Below are positions 7,858 through 16,494 of a stretch of 31,564 bases of DNA, piece after piece. How positions within the stretch are numbered: position 1 is the stretch's first letter; each line of letters starts with the position of its first letter. A program made the position numbers and the translations under genes. Origin of the DNA: Flavobacteriales bacterium UBA2619 (GTDB lineage Bacteria > Bacteroidota > Bacteroidia > Flavobacteriales_D > Sanyastnellaceae). Under the pieces are notes generated by a model. That model was not told the DNA's origin, did no database searches, and saw nothing but the letters and a program-made list of their open reading frames with translations. Location: the NCBI GenBank assembly GCA_002339135.1, contig DDJR01000012.1, forward strand, positions 1 through 31,564. Reading direction: 5' to 3'.

Positions 7858-10653
7858 ATGAATATTTACAAAGACTACATTCAGGAAATTGCAGATAGAA
7901 AGGAAAAGGAACTTCATCCACATCCCATTGAAAGTGCTGAGTTATTGAGTTCGATTATATCTCAAATCAAAGATGTCAATCACGAAGATCGAGAGGATTC
8001 CATCCAATTTTTTATTTACAATGTTTTGCCTGGAACCACCAGTGCTGCTTCTGTAAAGGCTCAATTCCTCAAAGACGTTATTCTTGCCAAAACGGTTCTA
8101 GAAGAAATTTCTCCATCTTTTGCTTTCGAGCAATTGTCGCATATGAAGGGTGGACCTTCTATTGATGTATTGTTGGATTTAGCCTTAGGCAACAACAAGA
8201 CAGTTGCCGATCAAGCTGCGGGGGTTTTAAAAACCCAAGTATTTCTTTATGAGGCCGATATGGAGCGCGTGAAGAAAGCTTTTATTGACGGGAATGAATA
8301 TGCAAAAGAGATTTTAGAAAGCTATGCTAAAGCTGAGTTTTTCACCAAATTACCAGATGTTGCTGAAGAAATTAAGGTGGTCACTTTCGTAGCTGGCGTG
8401 GGAGATGTTTCTACCGATTTACTTTCACCTGGAAGTGATGCGCATTCTAGGTCAGACCGTGAGCTTCATGGTCAGTGTTTGTTTGAGCATAACAAAGAGC
8501 GTCAAAATGAATTGACTGCACTTAAAAAGGAGCATCCTGACAAAAGTGTGATGTTAATTGCTGAGAGGGGAACCATGGGTGTGGGGTCTTCAAGAATGTC
8601 TGGTGTCAACAATGTAGCTTTATGGACGGGGAAGCAAGCGAGCCCATATGTTCCGTTTATCAACATTGCGCCTGTGGTCGCTGGAACAAATGGAATATCC
8701 CCAATTTTCTTAACAACAGTAGGCGTTACAGGAGGTATAGGTATCGACCTAAAAAACTGGGTCAAGAAAGTGGATGGTGAAGGAAATACCATTTATGATG
8801 AAGACGGAGAAACTGATTTAGAGCAGACTTATTCTGTAGATACAGGAACCGTACTTACCATTAACACTAAAGAGAAGAAACTGTACCATGGTGATCAAGA
8901 GTTGATTGACATTTCTAGTTCTTTAACTCCCCAGAAAATTGAATTCATCAAGGCTGGTGGCTCATATGCGATTGTTTTTGGAAAAAAACTTCAGGCGTTT
9001 GCCTCAAAAGCTTTAGGAATCGATGTGCCTCTTGTTTTTGCGCATTCTCAGGAAGTTTCTCATCAGGGACAAGGGTTAACCGCAGTAGAGAAAATTTTCA
9101 ATAAAAATGCAGTAGGAACTTCAGGAGCTACTTTACATGCAGGTTCTTATGTTCGAGCTACAGTCAATATTATTGGTTCTCAAGACACTACGGGTTTAAT
9201 GACTTCTCAGGAGTTGGAAATGATGGCCGCTACGGTCATTTCACCCATTGTCGATGGAGCCTATCAATCGGGTTGTCACACAGCATCTGTATGGGATCTC
9301 AATGCACAAAAAAACATTCCAAAACTCATGAAGTTTATGAATGATTTTGGATTGATTACTGGCCGAGATCCGAAAGGAAATTACCACGCTATGACAGATG
9401 TCATTCACAAGGTGCTCAATGACATCACTGTGAATGATTGGTCCATCATCATTGGAGGAGACTCTCATACGAGAATGTCTAAGGGTGTTGCTTTTGGGGC
9501 TGACTCTGGAACAGTAGCTTTAGCTCTTGCAACAGGCGAAGCTTCCATGCTTCTTCCTGAATCCGTGAAAGTCACGTTCAAAGGGGAGATGAAGGATCAT
9601 ATGGATTTTCGTGATGTTGTTCACGCTACTCAGTCTCAAATGCTTCAAAAGTACGATGGTGACAACGTGTTTCAGGGAAGAGTGATTGAAGTTCACATCG
9701 GTACTTTGCCTGCCGACCAAGCATTTACATTTACGGATTGGACAGCTGAGATGAAAGCAAAAGCTGCGATTTGTATTTCTCAGGATGAAACACTCATTGA
9801 ATCGCTTGAAATTTCAAAACATAGAATTCAGATTATGATAGACAAGGGCATGGAAAACCACACACATGTCCTACAAGGTTTAATCGATATTGCCAACTTA
9901 AGAATCTCACAAATAAAATCGGGTGAAAAACCTGCTCTTGTACCTGATGACAATGCCAAGTATAGTGCTGAGTTTGAAGTAGATTTGGATGCTATAGTCC
10001 AACCGATGATTGCGGATCCAGATGTTCACAATGACGATGTTTCTAAGCGTTATACACATGACACCATCCGTGAACTTTCTTATTATGAAGGCACCAAGCA
10101 CATCGATTTAGGATTTGTGGGTTCCTGTATGGTCCACAAGGGAGACCTTAAGATTGTGGCTCAAATGCTTAGAAATCTTGAGAAAACATCGCAAAAAGTT
10201 GAATTCAAAGCACCTTTGGTAGTTGCAGCTCCGACTTACAACATCATTGATGAACTGAAGGCTGAAGGAGATTGGGATGTGCTGCAAAAGTATTCGGGAT
10301 TTGAATTCAGCGATTTGAACCCCAAAAACACCCCACGTTTTGAATATGAGAACATGATGTATTTAGAGCGACCAGGGTGCAATCTTTGTATGGGAAACCA
10401 AGAAAAAGCGGAAAAAGGAGACACAGTTATTGCGACTTCAACACGTCTGTTTAAAGGTCGTGTTGTCGCAGACTCAGGTCAAAAGAAAGGAGAATCCTTG
10501 CTTGCATCAACTCCAGTGGTTGTTTTGTCCGCCATTCTAGGACGAACTCCTACAATGGATGAATATAAGGAAGCAGTAGAAGGGATTGTGCTTACAACAT
10601 TTGCACCTTCGAAGAAGAAATTAACATCTCCATCACACAAGATTTCATACTGA
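7858..10653 (+). CDS. acnB: Aconitate hydratase B (bifunctional aconitase / 2-methylisocitrate dehydratase)
   Basis: TCA-cycle enzyme converting citrate to isocitrate via cis-aconitate with a [4Fe-4S] cluster; AcnB also acts on 2-methylisocitrate. It has 931 aa, somewhat longer than E. coli AcnB (865). Seen: the AcnB-specific N-terminal HEAT-like domain (GNEYAKEILESYAKAEFF), the swivel-domain start VVTFVAGVGDVSTDLLSPGSDAHSR, then SQDTTGLMTSQELE, GGDSHTRMSKGVAFG, and cluster ligands C757 (GSCM), C841 and C844 (GCNLCMGNQ). The domain order, with HEAT and swivel at the N-terminus, separates AcnB from AcnA. The open frame could start 26 codons earlier at 7780, but that segment overlaps the promoter box. 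The partner isocitrate dehydrogenase is encoded 6 kb downstream. Confidence 0.97.
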   Translation: MNIYKDYIQEIADRKEKELHPHPIESAELLSSIISQIKDVNHEDREDSIQFFIYNVLPGTTSAASVKAQFLKDVILAKTVLEEISPSFAFEQLSHMKGGPSIDVLLDLALGNNKTVADQAAGVLKTQVFLYEADMERVKKAFIDGNEYAKEILESYAKAEFFTKLPDVAEEIKVVTFVAGVGDVSTDLLSPGSDAHSRSDRELHGQCLFEHNKERQNELTALKKEHPDKSVMLIAERGTMGVGSSRMSGVNNVALWTGKQASPYVPFINIAPVVAGTNGISPIFLTTVGVTGGIGIDLKNWVKKVDGEGNTIYDEDGETDLEQTYSVDTGTVLTINTKEKKLYHGDQELIDISSSLTPQKIEFIKAGGSYAIVFGKKLQAFASKALGIDVPLVFAHSQEVSHQGQGLTAVEKIFNKNAVGTSGATLHAGSYVRATVNIIGSQDTTGLMTSQELEMMAATVISPIVDGAYQSGCHTASVWDLNAQKNIPKLMKFMNDFGLITGRDPKGNYHAMTDVIHKVLNDITVNDWSIIIGGDSHTRMSKGVAFGADSGTVALALATGEASMLLPESVKVTFKGEMKDHMDFRDVVHATQSQMLQKYDGDNVFQGRVIEVHIGTLPADQAFTFTDWTAEMKAKAAICISQDETLIESLEISKHRIQIMIDKGMENHTHVLQGLIDIANLRISQIKSGEKPALVPDDNAKYSAEFEVDLDAIVQPMIADPDVHNDDVSKRYTHDTIRELSYYEGTKHIDLGFVGSCMVHKGDLKIVAQMLRNLEKTSQKVEFKAPLVVAAPTYNIIDELKAEGDWDVLQKYSGFEFSDLNPKNTPRFEYENMMYLERPGCNLCMGNQEKAEKGDTVIATSTRLFKGRVVADSGQKKGESLLASTPVVVLSAILGRTPTMDEYKEAVEGIVLTTFAPSKKKLTSPSHKISY

Positions 10654-10705
10654 GTATTTAGGCCAAACATCCCATACGATGAATGCTATTTGACTGCTGA
10701 AATCG

Positions 10706-11185
10706 TTATTGAAAATCAACCATCAACGATCCGTTGATTAGGTTGCCATCTGCCAATATGTTAGAAAGGGTCACTGTGTGTGTGCTGTCATTGACGCTGA
10801 CTTCAACGCTCCCTTGAGAGATGTCCCAAATGGGATTATAGGGTACATGAATGTATTGAGCCGTCATGACATTAAATGCGTCATCTGAAGCTGACAATCC
10901 AGAGTGAGCGATATCTATCGTGAGACTGATGTCCTTACTTGGAATGTGATTGATTCTCTCTTCTTCAGTTCTGTAGTCAGCTACGATATGGTATCTCCAG
11001 GTATCTGGCGAAGAAACATCAGGAACAAAACCTTCTGCTAGGCGAACAGACAAGTCTCGGGATTCAATGGTTAAAGTTCCACATTCACAATCGAACACTT
11101 CATTGGTGAAATCCTCGTGCTTGGTGCATCCTATCGCAAAAAATGAAGCCATTGCGATGTAGAGTATAATATTGATAGCTTTCAT
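10706..11185 (-). CDS. Small lipoprotein of unknown function
   Basis: 159 aa. Seen: signal sequence MKAINIILYIAMASFFAIGC with lipobox AIGC (C20 lipidated), then a beta-rich sequence with a CECG pair shortly after the lipidation site and alternating hydrophobic/polar strands (LTIESRDLSVRLAEGF, SVEVSVNDSTHTVTLSN). It resembles the single-domain immunoglobulin-like or DUF-type surface lipoproteins common in Bacteroidota, but I do not recognise a named family. The ATG at 11185 is chosen over an in-frame TTG at 11194 because an exact -7 box lies directly upstream. The gene converges on acnB (52-base gap) and follows namZ by 30 bases on the same strand, but has its own promoter. Probably exported to the periplasm or outer membrane. 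Confidence 0.75.
   Translation of the reverse strand: MKAINIILYIAMASFFAIGCTKHEDFTNEVFDCECGTLTIESRDLSVRLAEGFVPDVSSPDTWRYHIVADYRTEEERINHIPSKDISLTIDIAHSGLSASDDAFNVMTAQYIHVPYNPIWDISQGSVEVSVNDSTHTVTLSNILADGNLINGSLMVDFQ
10717..10745 (-). terminator. Stem-loop at the 3' end of the small lipoprotein gene
   Basis: Nested inverted repeats: CAACC (10717-10721) pairs with GGTTG (10741-10745), and TCAACG (10723-10728) with CGTTGA (10732-10737), around a 3-base loop. On the minus strand the hairpin is followed by ATTTTC, a weak T-run. It lies inside the last codons of the gene, so it may be coincidence or an intragenic terminator. Confidence 0.3.
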
Positions 11186-11191
11186 GGTAAA

Positions 11192-11199
11192 CAAAGATA
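11192..11199 (-). promoter_or_regulatory. -7 promoter box of the small lipoprotein gene
   Basis: The minus strand reads TATCTTTG, an exact TAnnTTTG match, only 6 bases before the ATG at 11185. Transcription would start within a few bases of the start codon, giving a leaderless or nearly leaderless mRNA. Confidence 0.55.
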
Positions 11200-11215
11200 A
11201 ATGATTTCAATTAGA

Positions 11216-12448
11216 TTATATAGGATATAGTAGATATGGTGTTCGCGCAGATTTAAACGCCTTTAAATTTTCTTTCCAAGTGTCTTCAATGTCTTGCATA
11301 CTCTTTCCTTGTTCTAAACTTAGTCTCAAGTGATCTGTTCCAGCAAGTTTATCAAAGAAAGCGATTGAAGTGAAGAACCCTTCGAGAGAACCCTGTTCTT
11401 GTCGATAGACGTTGATGTAATGTTCTAGGAAACTCAGATCCCATGTTGTCGTGTGGTTGTTGAGATTGCTTCCTTGGCAAAGCTGATCTTCGTGTTTAGG
11501 GTTGGGAGATGCGCCAGGAGTTGAAACTGGAATAAAGGTATACTCGCCTTGAGGATTGTTAGGGTATCCAATGACCTCAAAAGGCATGGTTGTACCTCTG
11601 CCGATACTGACTAAAGTTGGTTCGAAAAAGCATAGAGAAGGGTAGAGGGCAATGCTTTGGTCAGACGGTAGGTTGGGGCTGGGTGCAATGGGTACTGAGT
11701 AGAAAGTTGAATGTGTGTAACCTTCACATGGGATGACATAAAGGTTTGCTTTTATTCCAGCTTCAAGCCAGCCTTCACCATTTGACATCAAAGCAAGTTC
11801 ACCCAACGTCATTCCATGAATGACAGGAACTGGCGCAAGTCCTACAAAGGATTTGAACTCAGGGTCAAGCATTGGGCCTTCGACATGATGGCCATGAGGG
11901 TTTGGACGGTCAAGGACCACTACAGCAACACCATTTTCTGCCGCGGCTTCCATCACCAAGAGCAACGTGCTTAGGTATGTATAAAATCGAGCCCCTACAT
12001 CTTGTATATCGAAAATGATTAGATCGATGTCTTTCAAAGATGCTGCACTGGGTTTTCGATGTTTTCCATGAAGTGAAAGAATAGGAAGCCCTGTTTGGTC
12101 ATCAAAACCATCTTTGATGTCTGCGCCGTTGGAATGATCCCCTCGAAAACCATGTTCTGGAGCAAATACTTGCATAATGTTTACTCCTCGAGACATCAAG
12201 GTGTCGATGAGATGCGTCGGATGATCGACAAGATCGGCGAACAACATGGAGGTGTGGTTGCCCACTACTGCAATGTTTTTATCACCACAGAGGGTGACAA
12301 TTTCATCCACTTTTTCATGCCCTAATGCAATTCTGGAATCCGCATTGTTTTGATCTAGATTTGATGTGGAATGTTGTTCTTGTTGGGCAGAACAACCACA
12401 CTGAGAAGCAAGCAGAAACAAAATAAGAGTGGTATTTATTCTGAACAT
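11216..12448 (-). CDS. Exo-beta-N-acetylmuramidase NamZ-like lipoprotein (DUF1343, GH171)
   Basis: Predicted exported glycosidase that releases N-acetylmuramic acid from the non-reducing ends of peptidoglycan fragments, used in cell-wall recycling. It has 410 aa. Seen: a signal sequence ending in a Cys-containing lipobox (C17 or, better, C19 after Gly18); the hallmark APEHGFRG segment at 96-103 with conserved E98/H99; and DUF1343 motifs VGNHTS, FDIQDVGARFYTYLSTL and VLDRPNPHG. Only 3 bases separate it from the upstream LolC/E-like permease, so the two genes are probably cotranscribed. Enzymatic role comes from the characterised Bacillus and Tannerella relatives; this protein's activity is inferred. 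Confidence 0.9.
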   Translation of the reverse strand: MFRINTTLILFLLASQCGCSAQQEQHSTSNLDQNNADSRIALGHEKVDEIVTLCGDKNIAVVGNHTSMLFADLVDHPTHLIDTLMSRGVNIMQVFAPEHGFRGDHSNGADIKDGFDDQTGLPILSLHGKHRKPSAASLKDIDLIIFDIQDVGARFYTYLSTLLLVMEAAAENGVAVVVLDRPNPHGHHVEGPMLDPEFKSFVGLAPVPVIHGMTLGELALMSNGEGWLEAGIKANLYVIPCEGYTHSTFYSVPIAPSPNLPSDQSIALYPSLCFFEPTLVSIGRGTTMPFEVIGYPNNPQGEYTFIPVSTPGASPNPKHEDQLCQGSNLNNHTTTWDLSFLEHYINVYRQEQGSLEGFFTSIAFFDKLAGTDHLRLSLEQGKSMQDIEDTWKENLKAFKSARTPYLLYPI

Positions 12449-12451
12449 GGG

Positions 12452-13912
12452 TTATCTGATTCTTAATGCAGTAGAGGGAAGAATTCGAGTGCTGTAAAAG
12501 GCTGGAAGTATCATAGCCATGATGCAAGCGGTAAAAGCTGCGATTTCTATCGCTGCTAACCTTCTAAAGTCAAGTAGTATTGGAACTTCCGATACATAGT
12601 ATGCAGCTGGGTCGAGTGTAAGCAAACCAGTGCTTGTTTGGAACCAACATATACCTAAGCCTAGGATGTTTCCAGCAAGAAAACCTCCTCCAATGATGCG
12701 AGCCGCATATCTCACGAATAGCTGAATAACAGTAGCATCTGTCATTCCAAGTGCTTTTAGAAGTCCCACTTGGGACCTGCGCTCCAGAATAACGATCAGA
12801 AGTGCGCTGACCATGTTGATGATACTGATCAGAATCATCAATCCGATGATGATTACAACATTCATATCTAACATGGCAAGCCAACTGAAGATCTCAGGAC
12901 TCTGGCGTATCACATTAGATGTCGTAAGGGTGTAAGGCAATACGTGAAAAACCTGTTCTTCGATGTAGCTGAGTGATTCTAAATCATCAATTAAAACTTC
13001 ATATCCCTCTGCAAACATATCTTCAGTCCCCTCTCCAGATTCAGCGACCCAATGTCCATTTGAACAAGAGCATATGGCGGTATCGCTCACGAGGTTGTCT
13101 CCTACAATCCACAGGAATTGAGTCTCATTTTCTTCTAGAAACTCAGGTTTACGGGGAACCCAAACTCCTTTTGCTTTCTCCCTACTTGTGTTCAGTCCAA
13201 AAGCTCCCCCTCTCGGAGCTTTTGAGTCTTTGTCGAGATAAATCACAGCTTGACATCCTCGGTTTGCAACATCTTGAAGAAGTGTGCTATTGACGAATAC
13301 AAATCTTTCATCATATTCAAGAAGTCCCGTTTCATAAATGCCACAAACATCAACAGCACGAGGTTTTACGGCCTCGTTTTTAACCACCAGATAAAGTGAG
13401 ATGCGGTCGCCAAGTTTAAGCTTGAGTTGAGTTGCGAGTGGAACAGAAATTAGAATATCGTTCGCACCTTTTGGCAGCGATCCTTCAGAAAGTGCATCAA
13501 AGATCATCGTTGTATCGCTACAGAAAATCTTGGTAGAGTTGCCAAAGTCAATTCCTTTTATCGAGACGCCTTTCAGAGATTCACTTGTTTCTAACAGACC
13601 GGGTCTAATGTGCATCGGTGCTGCGTGTCGAACTCCTTCTAAACCTGAAATCTCCTTTAGAAGTTCAGCGTCAAGAACCAATCCGTCATTGTTAGGGTCG
13701 TTCGGGCTGATTTGAAGATGTGAACTAAAGCCAATCACAAGCTCTTTCACCTCGTGCTGAAAACCCTGAACGATTGCAGTGGAAACGATGATCAAAGCAA
13801 TGCCTAGAGCGACACCAGCTGTAGCAATCTTCACTACTGGACGTGCCCAAGTAGCAGGGGAGGAATCATCCTCTTTGCTCATCCGTTTCGCTATTTTACG
13901 CGTAATACTCAT
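12452..13912 (-). CDS. ABC transporter permease of LolC/LolE (FtsX) type
   Basis: Inner-membrane permease related to the lipoprotein-releasing LolCDE complex, 486 aa. Seen: N-terminal cytoplasmic helix MSITRKIAKRMSKED, TM1 at about 28-52 (IATAGVALGIALIIVSTAIVQGF), a long periplasmic domain (about 55-365), then three C-terminal TM segments with the FtsX-type motif ILERRSQVGLLKALGM. The periplasmic part holds an acidic, Cys-containing stretch (DTAICSCSNGHWVAESGEG, about 280-300) that I do not recall in E. coli LolE. The open frame extends 24 codons upstream, but those codons would overlap the divergent cbs-like gene, and ATG 13912 matches the family start. No LolD ATPase is nearby. It is probably in an operon with namZ. 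Confidence 0.87.
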   Translation of the reverse strand: MSITRKIAKRMSKEDDSSPATWARPVVKIATAGVALGIALIIVSTAIVQGFQHEVKELVIGFSSHLQISPNDPNNDGLVLDAELLKEISGLEGVRHAAPMHIRPGLLETSESLKGVSIKGIDFGNSTKIFCSDTTMIFDALSEGSLPKGANDILISVPLATQLKLKLGDRISLYLVVKNEAVKPRAVDVCGIYETGLLEYDERFVFVNSTLLQDVANRGCQAVIYLDKDSKAPRGGAFGLNTSREKAKGVWVPRKPEFLEENETQFLWIVGDNLVSDTAICSCSNGHWVAESGEGTEDMFAEGYEVLIDDLESLSYIEEQVFHVLPYTLTTSNVIRQSPEIFSWLAMLDMNVVIIIGLMILISIINMVSALLIVILERRSQVGLLKALGMTDATVIQLFVRYAARIIGGGFLAGNILGLGICWFQTSTGLLTLDPAAYYVSEVPILLDFRRLAAIEIAAFTACIMAMILPAFYSTRILPSTALRIR

Positions 13913-13919
13913 CGAAGCT

Positions 13920-13927
13920 GAAAGGTA
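13920..13927 (-). promoter_or_regulatory. Candidate -7 box of the LolC/E-like permease gene
   Basis: The minus strand reads TACCTTTC, one mismatch from TAnnTTTG, 7 bases before the ATG at 13912. The -7 boxes of this and the divergent gene lie 2 bases apart, so RNA polymerase could probably occupy only one at a time. Confidence 0.35.
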
Positions 13928-13929
13928 CT

Positions 13930-13937
13930 TACTTTTG
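13930..13937 (+). promoter_or_regulatory. -7 promoter box of the cystathionine beta-synthase-like gene
   Basis: Reads TACTTTTG, an exact TAnnTTTG match, 4 bases before the ATG at 13942. The predicted transcription start coincides with the start codon, so the mRNA is probably leaderless. Confidence 0.6.
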
Positions 13938-13941
13938 CAGA

Positions 13942-14934
13942 ATGAATAAAGGAAAAAACGTACACGAAAACATCCTAGGTGCAATTGGGAATACTCCTCT
14001 TGTTAAACTGAACAAGATCGTTGAAGATTTTCCTTGTGATGTATATGCAAAGGTGGAGTATTTCAATCCGGGCCACAGTGTAAAAGACAGAATGGCACTT
14101 CAGATGATTGAAGATGCTGAGGCGTCAGGAGACCTGAAGCCAGGTGGAACCATCATCGAGTGTACTTCAGGAAACACAGGTATGGGCCTGGCAATTGCGG
14201 CCATTGTGAAAGGCTATAAAATCATTTGCACGACGAACTGCAAGCAAAGTAAGGAGAAGGTGGATATGTTAAGAGCTATGGGGTCTACAGTGCATGTTTG
14301 CCCCACTGCTGTTGCGCCTGATCATCCCGACAGTTACTACAGCGTAGCTAAGAAATTGAATTCAGAAATTGAGAACAGTTTTTGGTGCAATCAATACGAT
14401 AATCTGAGCAATGGTAAAGCTCATTATCTTTCTACAGGTCCAGAAATATGGTCTCAAACAGAAGGTCGAATTACACACTTCATTGTAGGAGTTGGAACCG
14501 GAGGGACAATATCAGGGGTTGCAAAATATCTTAAAGAACAGAATCCGGACATCCAAATTTGGGGTATCGATTCTTATGGTTCGGTCTTTAAAAAATACCT
14601 AGAAACAGGTGAGTTTGATGAGAGTGAAATTTACAGCTACCTCACTGAGGGCATCGGTGAAGACATCCTTCCAGCGAACGTTAATTTTGAGATCATTGAC
14701 AAGTTCGAGAAGGTGACAGATAAAGATGCTGCGTTGGTTGCTAGAGAGCTAGCGCTAAAAGAGGGGTTGTTTCTCGGGTATTCTTGCGGGTCTGCTATGC
14801 AAGGTCTTCGTCAACTCAAGTCAGAACTTAAGCCTAGCGACCTTCCAGTTGTTCTTTTTCACGATCATGGCTCACGTTATGTAGCGAAAATTTACAACGA
14901 CGAATGGATGCGTGAGCAAGGGTTTATTGATTGA
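13942..14934 (+). CDS. PLP-dependent cystathionine beta-synthase / cysteine synthase family enzyme
   Basis: Fold-type II PLP enzyme of sulfur amino acid metabolism, 330 aa. It condenses serine or O-acetylserine with homocysteine or sulfide. Seen: PLP lysine K48 in NPGHSVKDR, substrate loop TSGNTG (75-80), and phosphate loop VGTGGTISG. Features such as YFNPGHSVKDRMALQMIEDA, FWCNQYDN and EGIGEDILPANV lie closer to cystathionine beta-synthases than to CysK or CysM, suggesting the first step of reverse transsulfuration. The regulatory CBS-domain pair of the animal enzyme is absent, as is the N-terminal haem domain. The gene is divergent from lolE-like (29-base gap) and converges on ornithine aminotransferase. 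Cysteine synthase activity is the main alternative. Confidence 0.88.
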   Translation: MNKGKNVHENILGAIGNTPLVKLNKIVEDFPCDVYAKVEYFNPGHSVKDRMALQMIEDAEASGDLKPGGTIIECTSGNTGMGLAIAAIVKGYKIICTTNCKQSKEKVDMLRAMGSTVHVCPTAVAPDHPDSYYSVAKKLNSEIENSFWCNQYDNLSNGKAHYLSTGPEIWSQTEGRITHFIVGVGTGGTISGVAKYLKEQNPDIQIWGIDSYGSVFKKYLETGEFDESEIYSYLTEGIGEDILPANVNFEIIDKFEKVTDKDAALVARELALKEGLFLGYSCGSAMQGLRQLKSELKPSDLPVVLFHDHGSRYVAKIYNDEWMREQGFID

Positions 14935-14987
14935 ATCTAAACACACCTGGTTGTTGATTCCTGACAACTGGTGCAGAGTGAAATTCG

Positions 14988-16280
14988 TTACTTCACGAAC
15001 TCCAGAAAAGTCTTTCGGATAATTGCCAGACATTCATCTAGCTGTACTTCTGTAATGACTAAGGGTGGAGCAAAACGGATGATGTTTCCGTGCGTGGGTT
15101 TCGCGAGCAGACCGTTGTCTTTCATTGCGACGCATAGATCCCATGCTGTGGTTGATTCGGGTGTGTCGTTGATGATGACTGCATTCAACAAGCCACGTCC
15201 GCGAACCAGATGGATTAAAGAACATTCCGCTGCGATTGCTTCGATACCAGCACGAAAGCGATGTCCAAGTGCACGTGCATTCAAGGCCAAGTCTTCGTCG
15301 CGAACTACCGTTAGGGCTGCGATTGCTACTTCTGCTGCTACGGGATTCCCTCCAAACGTAGAGCCGTGCTGTCCTGGATGAATTACGTTCATCACTGCCT
15401 CGTCAGCGAGGACGGCAGAAACAGGATATGCGCCTCCACTTAGCGCTTTTCCAAGAATGAGAAGGTCTGCTTTGACGAAGGTGGCTTGACGTTCGCAAGA
15501 TCCAGAGCACGTACAATTCCCACAAGTTGCAAGGAGTGCACCTGTTCGGGCTATTCCAGTTTGGACTTCATCTGCCATAAATAAAACATTGGCCTCTTTA
15601 CAAATGGCGTAGGCCTCAAGGATGTAATTTTCAGAGGGGACATTCACGCCAGCTTCACCTTGAATAGGCTCGACCAAAAAGCCTGCTACACTCGGGTTTT
15701 TTACAGCTTCTCTTAACACGTCGAGGTTGTTGTACTCGATGACGTCAAATCCTGGGGTATAGGGTCCAAATCCACCTGTGGCATCATCATCAGTTGAGAA
15801 TGACACGATTGTTGTGGTGCGGCCATGGAAATTCTCGCTACATGTTAAGATGCGAGCTTGGTCAGTTTTTACCCCTTTCACATCGTAAGCCCATTTGCGG
15901 GCAATTTTGATGGCAGTTTCAACAGCTTCAGCTCCCGTGTTCATAGGTAAAACCTTGTCGTACCCAAAATATTCAGTGATAAATCGCTCGTAATTCCCAA
16001 GGTTTGATGAGTAGAAAGCGCGTGAAGTTAGAGTGAGTTTTTTCGCTTGATCCACCATTGCCTTTACAATGGCCGGATGACAATGGCCTTGGTTTACAGC
16101 ACTATAAGCGCTGAGGAAGTCGAAGTATTCCTTTCCGTCGAGATCCCAAACAATCACACCTTCTCCTCTGTCCAGAACGACGGGCAGTGGGTGGTAGTTA
16201 TGAGCTCCATGACGATTTTCAAGAGCCATAGCTTCTTCTGAATTAGAAGGTCTATTCACATTGTTTTCATTCATTTCCAT
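14988..16280 (-). CDS. rocD: Ornithine--oxo-acid transaminase (ornithine aminotransferase)
   Basis: PLP-dependent class III aminotransferase that moves the delta-amino group of ornithine to 2-oxoglutarate, forming glutamate semialdehyde in arginine catabolism and proline synthesis. It has 430 aa. Seen: NYHPLPVVLDRGEGVIVWD, AYSAVNQGHCHP, MNTGAEAVETAIKIARKW, FHGRT, DEVQTGIARTG, and PLP lysine K278 in LILGKALSGG. Between the TGIARTG motif and the PLP lysine lies a Cys-rich insert, C253-x2-C256-x-C258-x3-C262. The open frame runs to a GTG at 16307, but a near-consensus -7 box ends 4 bases before the ATG at 16280, which is therefore chosen; ATG 16274 is also possible. GABA or acetylornithine aminotransferase is less likely given the motif set. 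Confidence 0.93.
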   Translation of the reverse strand: MEMNENNVNRPSNSEEAMALENRHGAHNYHPLPVVLDRGEGVIVWDLDGKEYFDFLSAYSAVNQGHCHPAIVKAMVDQAKKLTLTSRAFYSSNLGNYERFITEYFGYDKVLPMNTGAEAVETAIKIARKWAYDVKGVKTDQARILTCSENFHGRTTTIVSFSTDDDATGGFGPYTPGFDVIEYNNLDVLREAVKNPSVAGFLVEPIQGEAGVNVPSENYILEAYAICKEANVLFMADEVQTGIARTGALLATCGNCTCSGSCERQATFVKADLLILGKALSGGAYPVSAVLADEAVMNVIHPGQHGSTFGGNPVAAEVAIAALTVVRDEDLALNARALGHRFRAGIEAIAAECSLIHLVRGRGLLNAVIINDTPESTTAWDLCVAMKDNGLLAKPTHGNIIRFAPPLVITEVQLDECLAIIRKTFLEFVK

Positions 16281-16284
16281 CTTG

Positions 16285-16292
16285 TAAAGATA
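16285..16292 (-). promoter_or_regulatory. Candidate -7 box of the ornithine aminotransferase gene
   Basis: The minus strand reads TATCTTTA, one mismatch from TAnnTTTG, with four bases to the ATG at 16280. It supports the ATG start over the upstream GTG, because the GTG-initiated N-terminus would be encoded by promoter DNA. Confidence 0.4.
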
Positions 16293-16436
16293 TCTAAAAG
16301 CAATCACTCTGGAGGATTCCTTTATAGTTGATTAATTAACAACGTTAGCAGGTTCATTTGGATGATTGCCAGATGTTTGATTTGCTTAAACTATGCTTCC
16401 GTGTGTCATTTTCACCTTGCACATTATGCTACAAAA

Positions 16437-16471
16437 AAAGTAGAATCTACAGACAATGTAAATTCTACTTT
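16437..16471 (-). terminator. Rho-independent terminator of the ndk-icd operon
   Basis: Near-perfect inverted repeat: a 10-bp arm AAAGTAGAAT / ATTCTACTTT, one mismatch, then TACA / TGTA around the 5-base loop. On the minus strand the stem runs into seven Ts (the A-run at 16433-16439). It lies 24 bases after the icd stop codon and insulates icd from rocD, which is on the same strand. Confidence 0.88.
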
Positions 16472-16494
16472 CTTAAATTCAGAGTCATACTTGC

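Noticed and set aside
14951..14975. Possible terminator between the cbs-like gene and rocD
   Set aside because: Only GTTGT/ACAAC pairs well, with wobbles outside, and no T-run follows on either strand.
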